61,296 nucleotides of DNA from Dysgonamonadaceae bacterium (GTDB lineage Bacteria > Bacteroidota > Bacteroidia > Bacteroidales > Dysgonomonadaceae), in contig JAISUH010000060.1 of the NCBI GenBank assembly GCA_031272205.1, positions 1 through 61,296 on the forward strand. Direction: 5' to 3'. A program made the position numbers and the translations under genes. The stretch's first letter is position 1. Every line of letters begins with the position of its first letter. Below, in pieces: positions 34,733 to 42,723 of the stretch. The notes under the pieces were generated by a model that saw only the letters and a list, made by a program, of their open reading frames with translations, had not been told where the DNA came from and made no database searches.

Positions 34733-36787
34733 ATGAATAGAATACTATTAATCCTGACAGTTATCCCCTTGCTCTGTTCGTGCAAGGATCCGGAACCCGA
34801 AGCTACACTCAACTTGTCGCCTACCGGATTGACATTAGACGCTGTGGGCAGTGAGAATATCCTCACCGTTACTACCGACGCCGATTGGAAAGCGACAACC
34901 GATGCCGATTGGTTGACCCTGTCGCCTGCTTCCGGCAGCGGCAATGGCGAAATCACCGTGAAAGTAAGCGGCAACGACGATGTTTCGGCGCGGAAGGCCA
35001 ATATTTCCGTTTCTATTGGCCACAGGGTGCTGGTTCTTCCCGTCAAGCAAAACAGCAGGGCATCGCGCAGCAACTACAATGCCGCCGAGCTGACGGCAAG
35101 TTGGCAGACCGGCAGCTTCGCTTTCGAAGACAACTACCGTGAATACCGCGGCGACCGCACGGTGGCCATCTTCTACTTCGTTTGGCTGGGAGCGCACGGC
35201 TACGACAAGCAGGAAGACCACAACAGCGTGCAGGTGCCTAAGGCTACCGACACCAAAAGTCCTTATGACAACAGCGTGTTGATTCAGGAAAACCCGTCGA
35301 ATCCCGCTTACGGGCCGCTCCGCACCTTCCATCACTGGGGCAAACCCTACTTCAATTACTACGTGTCTAATGATCGCTGGGTTATCCGCAAACATGCGCA
35401 AATGCTCACCGATGCGGGTGTGGATGTGATATTTATCGATATTACAAACACATGGACATACAGCCCCACCGTCGAGATTCTTTGTGAAGAATACATGGCC
35501 ATGCGTGCTCAGGGCGCAAAAACACCCCAGATCGCTTTCGTACTCTGGACTTTGCCGGCATCGACGCTTCAGAAACTTTATGACGAAATCTATAAACCGG
35601 GCAAGTGGGACGAACTTCTTTTTAAATGGAGAGGCAAACCTTTGGCGCTGTGCCCCTCGGAAGGCGTATCGCAGGAACTGAAAGACTACTTTACCCTCCG
35701 CTCTACATGGTACGACACCGGCGAATGGCGCTGGGGAGCCCGCTACCCGCAACCGATTTCAACCGAACAGATGTCTGTTACGGTTGCCACGCACCCTATT
35801 ACTACGCCCTTCCTGCTCTGTCAGGGACGCAGCAATGACGGTTATACGCAACCTGTTGCGCAATTGCCCAAATACCTGCCCGGCGATCCGTCCGAAAATG
35901 GCACTTACTTCAAGGTGCAGGCAGAGAGAGCTTTGCAATACGACCCCGAACTGGTCTTTATCACCGGCTGGAACGAATGGTGCGCTGGTCCCTTTCAATC
36001 CTATCCGGGCGACACCTACGGCGTAACCGTCTTTGCAGGCAATCCCATCAAGACAGGCGACCTCTTCTTTGTTGACCAGTACAGTTGGGAGTTTAGCCGC
36101 GATATCGAGCCCGCAGACGGCTATTTCGGCGATAACTACTACTACTACATGGTGGACTTTATCCGCAAATACAAAGGCGTGCAGAAACCTGTCGCCGATG
36201 AATCATCGACAACAATTGCCGTGGATGGCGCCTTCGGCGACTGGCAATCGGTAACGGCCGTTTATGCCGACGATAAGGGCGATATCGGCGACCGCAACCA
36301 TTTCGGTTATGGACGTATCGGACAACTGACTAACACCACCGGACGCAACGACATCGTTGAGACCCGCGTGGCTTCGGATGCCGACAACGTTTATTTCTAC
36401 GTCCGGACGGCTTCCGACCTTAGTCCTTACACCGACCCGCGCTGGATGCGTCTCTTTATCGACGTGATCGGCAGTAGCGTCTCCAAATGGGAGAACTTCG
36501 GTTTTGTGGTCAACCACGAGGTGAAAAGCGCTACGCAGACAACCCTTAAAAAGGCAGGCGCTACCTGGGCCGATTGGCAGAATGTCAGAGACATCGATTA
36601 CCGCTTGAACGGAAACGAGATGGAATTGGTCATACCCCGCTCGGCGCTGGGCATCGGTTCGGGCGCTTTTGAGCTCGACTTCAAATGGGTGGACAACGCC
36701 ATTGCCGACGGCGACATCAAAGAGTGCATGAGCGACGGCGACAGTGCTCCCAACAGCCGCTTCCGTTACCGTTATTCGAGGAAATAA
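34733..36787 (+). CDS. Putative glycoside hydrolase: BACON, GH99/WbsX-like barrel, CBM9-like C-terminus
   Basis: A 684-aa lipoprotein with lipobox LLCSCKDPEP. A BACON domain at about 22-108 (DADWLTLSPASGSGNGEITV) is a common spacer in Bacteroidota glycosidases. The central part (about 125-500) looks like the GH99/WbsX-type TIM barrel: AIFYFVWLGAHG near its start, AGVDVIFIDITNTWTY in the middle, and FITGWNEWCAGPF late. The C-terminal about 150 residues resemble a CBM9/DOMON-type module (VDGAFGDWQ, VYFYVRTASDL, MRLFIDVIG). The frame is open from 34655 within the previous gene, but the ATG at 34733 supplies the signal peptide. Substrate and GH family are uncertain; endo-acting alpha-mannan activity is only one option. 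Confidence 0.72.
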   Translation: MNRILLILTVIPLLCSCKDPEPEATLNLSPTGLTLDAVGSENILTVTTDADWKATTDADWLTLSPASGSGNGEITVKVSGNDDVSARKANISVSIGHRVLVLPVKQNSRASRSNYNAAELTASWQTGSFAFEDNYREYRGDRTVAIFYFVWLGAHGYDKQEDHNSVQVPKATDTKSPYDNSVLIQENPSNPAYGPLRTFHHWGKPYFNYYVSNDRWVIRKHAQMLTDAGVDVIFIDITNTWTYSPTVEILCEEYMAMRAQGAKTPQIAFVLWTLPASTLQKLYDEIYKPGKWDELLFKWRGKPLALCPSEGVSQELKDYFTLRSTWYDTGEWRWGARYPQPISTEQMSVTVATHPITTPFLLCQGRSNDGYTQPVAQLPKYLPGDPSENGTYFKVQAERALQYDPELVFITGWNEWCAGPFQSYPGDTYGVTVFAGNPIKTGDLFFVDQYSWEFSRDIEPADGYFGDNYYYYMVDFIRKYKGVQKPVADESSTTIAVDGAFGDWQSVTAVYADDKGDIGDRNHFGYGRIGQLTNTTGRNDIVETRVASDADNVYFYVRTASDLSPYTDPRWMRLFIDVIGSSVSKWENFGFVVNHEVKSATQTTLKKAGATWADWQNVRDIDYRLNGNEMELVIPRSALGIGSGAFELDFKWVDNAIADGDIKECMSDGDSAPNSRFRYRYSRK

Positions 36788-36816
36788 ACGAAATTTTTAT
36801 AGAGAAAACAGTTGAA

Positions 36817-38406
36817 ATGAAAAACAGAAAAACCATCCGGAAGATTTCCGTCCTTGTGTTGACCGCTTGTATAACCTTCTTTTCGTCGGCGTTTGCGCAA
36901 CAAACTCCGTCTGTGTCGGACAAAACGACAAGTCCTTGGGACAAGCGCTATTACATGATGAACATCGGCGACAGCCGCGAACTGCCCGCCAATGAAGGTA
37001 TAGCCTATTCGTCGGCCAACGAGGCCATTGTTGCCGTTAGCGGCAACAAAGTAACGGCAAAGAGCGACGGCGACTGCCTCATTTACGCCACCGATGCCGG
37101 CGGCAAGCGCGAGTTCGCGCTTATCACCGTGGGCTGGCAGTTACAAAACCCCGTGCTGCCTTATTCGTGGAAGATGTATGTCCCCGACGATGAGGCGCAT
37201 AATTTCGGCGGCAAGATTTATATCTATGGCTCGCTCGATTACAGCGACACCTTTTGTTCGCCGTATTACATCTCGCTGATGACACCCGACCTGAAACGCT
37301 GGGAAAGCCACGGGCAGAGTTTCTCGTCCTTCGACAAGGACGTATATCAACCTTTCCCCGGTCGCATCCTCTGGGATTCCGACGGGCATTATTACAACGG
37401 CGTCTATCACCTCTACGGTTTCTTCGAATGGAAAGAAGGCGAGGAAAACTGGACTTTTGTCCTTGATAGCGACAACCCTATGGGGCCTTTCCGCAACTTC
37501 CGCTGGGTTGTGGGCGATAAGTCGGGCAAGCCCGTTGATGGCATCTCCACCGAGGTTTTCACCGATAACGACGGACAGCGCTACACCACTTACTCCCCAA
37601 CGATGAATGCCGTTGAGGATAATCACGCTGTAATTGCCCGCCTGAACGCCGCCGACGTTATCGACGAAAGCAGCGTTACCGATACGAAGCCTTATCTGAA
37701 AGACTTCTACGAAGCCTCATCGCTGCGTCGGCGGGACGATACCTATTACTTGGTCTATGCCGAAAACTGCGGTAAAATCACCGACAAGAACCATACTCCC
37801 AAACGCTTGTCGTATGCCACAAGCAAGAATATCTTCGGGCCTTATACCTATCGGGGCGTGATTATCACCGTCGAAGACCTGCCCGGTAATATTAATATTC
37901 AAGGCTCTATCGAGCATCTCGGCGACGACTGGTACGTGTTTTACCATCGCGGGTTGAACGGAGCATGGAACAAACGCTCGCTCTGTGTCGAGAAGATCTC
38001 CTTCGACAACGACGGACTGATCATCCCCGTGTCGCCGACCAGCAGCGGCGTTGCCGTTAACGGCCTCGAAACTTCGAAACCGATTTACTTCAATACCGCC
38101 GTCAGCGGTAAGAATTATTTTTTCGAAGACAAGGGCGAAACAGGGCAGGTAACGGTGCAAAGCAACGCCGAGATAGGCTTCCGTTATATCAATTTCAGCG
38201 GAAAAGAAAAGGCGCTGACATTCACAGGTACGAATCTCGATAACATAGCCTATATCAAGGTGTTTGCTAACGGCAGACTTATCGGCGGAGGGCGCGGCAA
38301 GGGCGAGATAGCGCTGACGAAAGTCCCCAAAGGGAAATCGGAACTCGTCATCACTGTCTTTACAACGGGAGATGTCGGTTTTGAATCCCTTAAATTCAGG
38401 AAGTAA
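36817..38406 (+). CDS. GH43-family glycoside hydrolase
   Basis: A 529-aa exported protein with a signal peptide at about 1-28 (ending SSAFAQ). Its order of motifs fits the five-bladed propeller of GH43 (arabinofuranosidase/xylosidase group): KIYIYGSLDYSDTF, EVFTDNDGQRYTTYSP, KDFYEASSLRRRDDTYYLVY (Glu in the general-acid position), and IQGSIEHLGDDWYVFYHRG. A short beta-rich C-terminal module resembles a carbohydrate-binding or Ig-like domain. The frame is open upstream into the GH99-like gene. The ATG at 36817 is chosen because a signal peptide begins there. With GH51 nearby, removal of arabinose side groups is likely. Confidence 0.85.
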   Translation: MKNRKTIRKISVLVLTACITFFSSAFAQQTPSVSDKTTSPWDKRYYMMNIGDSRELPANEGIAYSSANEAIVAVSGNKVTAKSDGDCLIYATDAGGKREFALITVGWQLQNPVLPYSWKMYVPDDEAHNFGGKIYIYGSLDYSDTFCSPYYISLMTPDLKRWESHGQSFSSFDKDVYQPFPGRILWDSDGHYYNGVYHLYGFFEWKEGEENWTFVLDSDNPMGPFRNFRWVVGDKSGKPVDGISTEVFTDNDGQRYTTYSPTMNAVEDNHAVIARLNAADVIDESSVTDTKPYLKDFYEASSLRRRDDTYYLVYAENCGKITDKNHTPKRLSYATSKNIFGPYTYRGVIITVEDLPGNINIQGSIEHLGDDWYVFYHRGLNGAWNKRSLCVEKISFDNDGLIIPVSPTSSGVAVNGLETSKPIYFNTAVSGKNYFFEDKGETGQVTVQSNAEIGFRYINFSGKEKALTFTGTNLDNIAYIKVFANGRLIGGGRGKGEIALTKVPKGKSELVITVFTTGDVGFESLKFRK

Positions 38407-38478
38407 CGTTGAAAAACTTAAACTCAATTCATTTTTTATCGTGAAAAATAATTTACAAACCATTTAAAAAAAATTTTT

Positions 38479-38607
38479 ATGAAAAACGAAAAACAATCAT
38501 TGGAAAAAAGAACTTATGCCGCACCCGACGTGGAAATTATGCGGATTGCGTCCAAACTGAATATCCTCCAAGCAAGCCTTCCCAATATGGGAGGTGAGGA
38601 GTGGTAA
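38479..38607 (+). CDS. Short hypothetical peptide (42 aa) upstream of a lipoprotein
   Basis: A 42-aa open frame running from ATG to TAA. It starts with a charged segment (MKNEKQSLEKR), then TYAAPDVEIMRIASK, and ends LPNMGGEEW. There is no hydrophobic signal. The YAxP[ED][IV] core and position, 42 bases before a large lipoprotein gene, parallel the peptide at 18661-18864. The gap of 72 bases after GH43 contains A/T runs. A real gene is likely because of this shared pattern, but its role is unknown. Confidence 0.6.
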   Translation: MKNEKQSLEKRTYAAPDVEIMRIASKLNILQASLPNMGGEEW

Positions 38608-38649
38608 TATTCTGTAAAACAAATAATTATGTATTAATTAATTAAATGA

Positions 38650-40503
38650 ATGAAATCTATGAAAAAAATTAATTTCTTGTTGGCTATGGCGGCCTGCGTT
38701 CTGCTCTTCGGAGCATGCAACGATGAGCCTGTTGTAACTGTTGTGGAAGAACCTGTTGAAACGGCGCGGAGTTTGACGCTGACCGCCGCACTGCCAGACG
38801 ATCTTCCCGAAACTCGCGTCGCTCTGACAAAAGACGGATTGGATGTTGGCCTCACCTGGGAATCTACTGACCAGATCCAACTTGTTTTAGTACAGGGAAG
38901 TACGAAATTCACAGGGACGGCAAGCGTCTCAAATATCAGTGGAGACGGCAAACGGGCTGAATTCAGCGTTACGATACCGTCGGGCATCACCGATGGCAAT
39001 TTCGACCTCTACGGCGTTTACGGGGGCGGCGGCCTCGACGTTACGGATCCTTCGCTTGCCGTGCTGCCCTCCAATGCGGGCAATGCTACCTCGCTGGCCA
39101 CTGTGCAAAGCCGCAAAGACGTGATGCTCTATTTCGCGAAGAAAGGTTTGGCTACCGCTAACCCCAATACGAACGTTGTCCTCAAGCACCTCGGATCGCT
39201 GTTTTCCATCACTTTGGTGAATACCGGCACCGCTGCGATCTCGAATCTTCAAGGCGCAAGACTCACTTCCTCTGAGAGCGGCTGGGCTTACAATTTTGGG
39301 AGCGGAGGCAGCAAGTTCGACCTGACAAATGAAACGTTCACCAATACTGCCTCGGCCGGCAATTACATCTCGTTCAGCTCGCCCGCAAGCACCTTGGCCG
39401 TCGGCGCCTCCGTCGAACTCTGGGGCTGGTATCCACCCCTGCCTGACAAAGTATGGCCGTCGCTAAATATCGAGCTGATCAGTACCTCGTCGAGCGTTAT
39501 CGCTACAAGCAGCAACAACAAAGAGGCCAGAACCGAAGCTTCGGCCGCCGGTAAAAGCTACTATTTTTATGCCTTCAAGAGCGACGCTGACCTGCAGTTC
39601 TCTGTGAAACAGGCAACCCAAAGCGGATGGACAACAAACAGCTATTCGACTGTATGGGATTCGGGTCTTTGGCCGGTTAGCAATGTGTTCGACGGTAATA
39701 ACTATTCTTACTGGCACTCTACTCCCGGAAACGCAATGCCTCAGTGGTTTGTCGTGGATATGAACGCTTATACGCGCATCGACGGTTTCACCTACAACAA
39801 CCGTAAGGGAAATAATGGTAGTGGTAATGATGCACTGCCCAAACACATCATCATTGAGACCAGCCTCGACGGTGTTAACTGGACGCAGGGGGTTGATGTA
39901 GCCGAGTTGCCGCCGTCGCGCAATCTTATCGTTTTGCCGCTTAGCAGCTCTACCTTTGCTCGCTATTTCCGCTTTACAATCCAGAGCAATTGGGGTGGCG
40001 CTCAATTTACTTATGTAGGGGATATAAACGTCTATTCGGGCGAAACTCAGGCAACAACTGAAAACGACCTTGGCATTGGCTCATGGACGGTTGATTCGTA
40101 TTCGTCGGCATGGAACACGGGTTGTACTCCCAACTTTTTGCTCGATGGCAAAGTCGGATACTTTGAACCTTATGATTATTACTGGCACTCCGATCCGAAT
40201 CAAAGTATGCCTCAGTGGGTTATCTTCGATATGCAGGCTAACCAAACGCTCAGCGGCATAAGGATTTGGAACCGTAAGGACACGAACTACGATGCAGAGC
40301 CGAAGCACATCACCTTTGAAGTGAGTGATGACAAAACGACATGGACAATGGCTATCGACGAAGTGGCCATGAGTCAAGATCAGTCTCAAATTATAGACTT
40401 GAAGGCTCCCGTAGCGAAAAGTGGACGTTACCTTAAAATGACCGTTCTAAGCACATGGGCTAATGGGGGTTATACGACCCTCGGCGAAATAGAAGCCTAT
40501 TGA
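38650..40503 (+). CDS. Fimbrillin-like / double discoidin lipoprotein
   Basis: A 617-aa lipoprotein with lipobox LLFGACNDEP. The N-terminal region (about 35-310) looks like a fimbrillin-type domain (GLTWESTDQIQLVL, AEFSVTIPSG, LKHLGSLFSITLVNTG). The C-terminal half holds two discoidin/CBM32-like domains (YWHSTPGNAMPQWFVVDMN, IDGFTYNNRK; then YWHSDPNQSMPQWVIFDMQ, LSGIRIWNRKD, and a final SGRYLKMTVL). These are close to the pair in the 33291 lipoprotein, joined here to a different N-terminus. A second ATG at 38659 (MKKINFLL) may be the true start. A terminator follows at 40566, so this ends the main PUL transcript. Confidence 0.83.
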   Translation: MKSMKKINFLLAMAACVLLFGACNDEPVVTVVEEPVETARSLTLTAALPDDLPETRVALTKDGLDVGLTWESTDQIQLVLVQGSTKFTGTASVSNISGDGKRAEFSVTIPSGITDGNFDLYGVYGGGGLDVTDPSLAVLPSNAGNATSLATVQSRKDVMLYFAKKGLATANPNTNVVLKHLGSLFSITLVNTGTAAISNLQGARLTSSESGWAYNFGSGGSKFDLTNETFTNTASAGNYISFSSPASTLAVGASVELWGWYPPLPDKVWPSLNIELISTSSSVIATSSNNKEARTEASAAGKSYYFYAFKSDADLQFSVKQATQSGWTTNSYSTVWDSGLWPVSNVFDGNNYSYWHSTPGNAMPQWFVVDMNAYTRIDGFTYNNRKGNNGSGNDALPKHIIIETSLDGVNWTQGVDVAELPPSRNLIVLPLSSSTFARYFRFTIQSNWGGAQFTYVGDINVYSGETQATTENDLGIGSWTVDSYSSAWNTGCTPNFLLDGKVGYFEPYDYYWHSDPNQSMPQWVIFDMQANQTLSGIRIWNRKDTNYDAEPKHITFEVSDDKTTWTMAIDEVAMSQDQSQIIDLKAPVAKSGRYLKMTVLSTWANGGYTTLGEIEAY

Positions 40504-40565
40504 GAGAAAGATAAGGTTTTTCCGTTATTAACGCGGGAAAGATTGTTTGTAAATTGAGTTTTGTG

Positions 40566-40605
40566 AGGCTGCTCCTGTTTTTGGGGCAGCCTTACGTTTG
40601 TGTTT
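40566..40605 (+). terminator. Likely rho-independent terminator
   Basis: AGGCTGCTCC (40566-40575) pairs with GGGGCAGCCT (40583-40592), with one G-T wobble, around a T-rich loop. The following TACGTTTGTGTTT is only moderately T-rich. It lies 62 bases after the lipoprotein stop. Confidence 0.7.
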
Positions 40606-40735
40606 GCAATTCATACCGGTAATTTCGTACTTGCGCACCTTCGCGCGTCAAACTGCCCCGTTCCATTTTCAACGCTCAACTGTAAAAAACCTCTGCATTA
40701 CCCTTGATTAATTTGCATTCCCTCCTGAAAACCGC

Positions 40736-40764
40736 TTGGTTATTCAAAAAAATTACTATTTTTG
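40736..40764 (+). promoter_or_regulatory. Promoter for GH51 and the TldD-like gene
   Basis: TATTTTTG (40757-40764) matches the Bacteroidota -7 consensus TAnnTTTG exactly. TTGG at 40736 sits 18 bases upstream as a plausible -33. The start codon is 43 bases downstream. Its position just after a terminator suggests these two genes have their own transcript. Confidence 0.6.
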
Positions 40765-40807
40765 TGCTGACGGAAACACACCTGTAAAAACTAATCCGAT
40801 TCTCACA

Positions 40808-42697
40808 ATGAAAAATTATTTATTATTATTCTCATTTTTAATTGTTTTTGCTTCATTATATGCGAAAGAGAGCGTTCCTAAATCAGTTTCAAAAGAAGAT
40901 AACACGGTGCGGTTATTAATTGACTGCTCCAAGTCGCAGAGCGTCATCTCGCCGCTGCTTTTCGGACATAACCTTGAACATACGCGCAAGGCGATATGGC
41001 AAGGGCTTGGCGCACAAATGGTCGTCAATCGGAAGTTTGCCGCCGCCGACTGCGGTATGCCGATGCGCTGGAACTCCACGTCCGGCAAGGGCGTCGCGAT
41101 AGACGAAACAACGGTCTATGCCGGTAAACGCTCCGTCCGGCTCGACGGTGGCTGCGGCATACGGCAGCAGCACGACTGGCTGACTTTCCAAAAAGGACGC
41201 AAATACGTCTATCGTCTCTGGGCGAAAGCCGAAGGGAAGCAGACGGTGAGTTTCAGAATCGTTGACCGTCCGGGGTTTCACGATATTTTTTACGGCACGA
41301 AAGAAATAGAGTCGGGCGACTGGACGCTGTTCAGCGGTGAGTTCACTGCGCCCCTTTCTGTACCTGCCGCCAAGTTGGAAATAGTAGCACGCTCGGAAGG
41401 GACGGTCTGGATTGGCGCCGTTTCGCTGATGCCTGCCGATAATTTTCACGGCATGCGCCGTGATGTGATAGAGTTATTCAAGCAAATGAAACCTTCGTCG
41501 CTGCGCTGGCCCGGCGGCTGTTTTGCAGAGTATTACGACTGGAAAGAGGGGCTGTTGCCGGTTGACAAACGCGCCCCGACAGGTCCGCATCAATGGGTGG
41601 GTCTGCTCCCCGATAGCGAGGGCTACGACGACTACGACATCGGCATCGACGAGTACATAGCGCTCTGCCGCGAACTCGGCTGTCTGCCGGTCATTACTAC
41701 CCGCTTCGGCGGCGGGGGCTCGGTGGAAGAAACAGCCGACTGGGTAGAGTACTGCAACGGAAGCGCCGATACGAAATGGGGCAAAATCCGCGCCGACAGA
41801 GGTTTTCCGCAACCTTACAACGTGAAATACTGGTACGTAGGCAACGAGATTTGGGGTATGAGTTTGGTTAAGAACAAAGACCCGAAGGCTTGTGGAGCGC
41901 TCGTGCTTCAACATGCTAAGGGGATGAAACAAAAAGACCCCTCTATACGGCTTGCAGCCGGGATTGTACCCAATCAACAATGGCTCGAACCGGTGTTTGG
42001 CGACCGTAATGGTCTGCTCGATATGGTTCAGGACGGCTTCTATTTCGATGGCGAAATAACGCTCGAAAACGTGCTTAAACACGACGCCGACAAGCAGTTA
42101 CTGTCCTTGCGGCAGGCGCTCGATACGATTATCTCCGACGGGAAGCAAAAACCCATTACGTTTTATGAATGGAACGTGATGTGGGATCGTCGGGGCGACG
42201 CTGCCAGTGCCATCTTTGCCGCCAAGATGCTGAACTCCTTCTGCCGCAATGCCGAGAAAACACGCTTGGAGATGACAGGCTATTTTCAACCCATCACCGA
42301 AGGCGCTATCCGTGTGCAGCCTGCGACTTGCTCGCTCGACGCCGACGGCATGGTTTATGTCATGTTCGCCGCCCATCAGAACAACCAGCTGCTTGAGGTC
42401 TCCGGCTTGTCGGAGGCTAAAGCTTCCGGCTTGGACGTCTGCGCTTCTATAAATAGCGCCGGAAATCAGATTTTTATCACCGTCGTCAACAGCAATAAGG
42501 CGGACGAGAATACTTTAGACTGGACGCTTCCCGGCAAGATGGTAAATACGGTTGACATTCAAACGCTTACAGCAGAATCGCTCGAAGATGGCGCCCCGTT
42601 GATTGAGAAAAGAGAAACATTTCTCCCGAAGAAAAGCAATCGCCTTGCAGTGAAAATTCCGCCATGCAGCATAATGGGTATCTGCTTAAAATTTTAA
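40808..42697 (+). CDS. Alpha-L-arabinofuranosidase, GH51
   Basis: A 629-aa exported enzyme with a signal peptide at about 1-19. After an N-terminal carbohydrate-binding-like beta domain (about 60-225), the TIM barrel shows LRWPGGCFAEYYDWKEG, YDIGIDEYIALCRELGC, the acid/base Glu in WYVGNEIWGM, and the nucleophile Glu in ITFYEWNVMWD. A C-terminal beta domain completes the family architecture. It should release arabinofuranose from arabinan, arabinoxylan or arabinogalactan. The open frame extends upstream to a TTG at 40736, but the ATG at 40808 begins the signal peptide and lies after the promoter. Confidence 0.92.
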   Translation: MKNYLLLFSFLIVFASLYAKESVPKSVSKEDNTVRLLIDCSKSQSVISPLLFGHNLEHTRKAIWQGLGAQMVVNRKFAAADCGMPMRWNSTSGKGVAIDETTVYAGKRSVRLDGGCGIRQQHDWLTFQKGRKYVYRLWAKAEGKQTVSFRIVDRPGFHDIFYGTKEIESGDWTLFSGEFTAPLSVPAAKLEIVARSEGTVWIGAVSLMPADNFHGMRRDVIELFKQMKPSSLRWPGGCFAEYYDWKEGLLPVDKRAPTGPHQWVGLLPDSEGYDDYDIGIDEYIALCRELGCLPVITTRFGGGGSVEETADWVEYCNGSADTKWGKIRADRGFPQPYNVKYWYVGNEIWGMSLVKNKDPKACGALVLQHAKGMKQKDPSIRLAAGIVPNQQWLEPVFGDRNGLLDMVQDGFYFDGEITLENVLKHDADKQLLSLRQALDTIISDGKQKPITFYEWNVMWDRRGDAASAIFAAKMLNSFCRNAEKTRLEMTGYFQPITEGAIRVQPATCSLDADGMVYVMFAAHQNNQLLEVSGLSEAKASGLDVCASINSAGNQIFITVVNSNKADENTLDWTLPGKMVNTVDIQTLTAESLEDGAPLIEKRETFLPKKSNRLAVKIPPCSIMGICLKF

Positions 42698-42711
42698 ATT
42701 TTAGATTTACA
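42691..42711. repeat. Heptameric tandem repeat, 3 units
   Basis: ATTTTAA, ATTTTAG and ATTTACA lie in tandem, starting inside the GH51 stop codon region and ending 12 bases before the ATG at 42724. Confidence 0.5.
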
Positions 42712-42723
42712 AAAACATACAAC

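Larger units (their letters stand above)
40504..40807 (+). other. Intergenic region between the PUL lipoprotein and GH51
   Basis: 304 bases containing the terminator at 40566 and the promoter at 40736-40764. The stretch in between (about 40606-40735) has no open frame or repeat I can support. Confidence 0.6.

Noticed and set aside
36685-36816. Upstream extension of the GH43 gene
   Set aside because: Arg/Gln-rich translation of the previous gene in another frame; the signal peptide begins at 36817.
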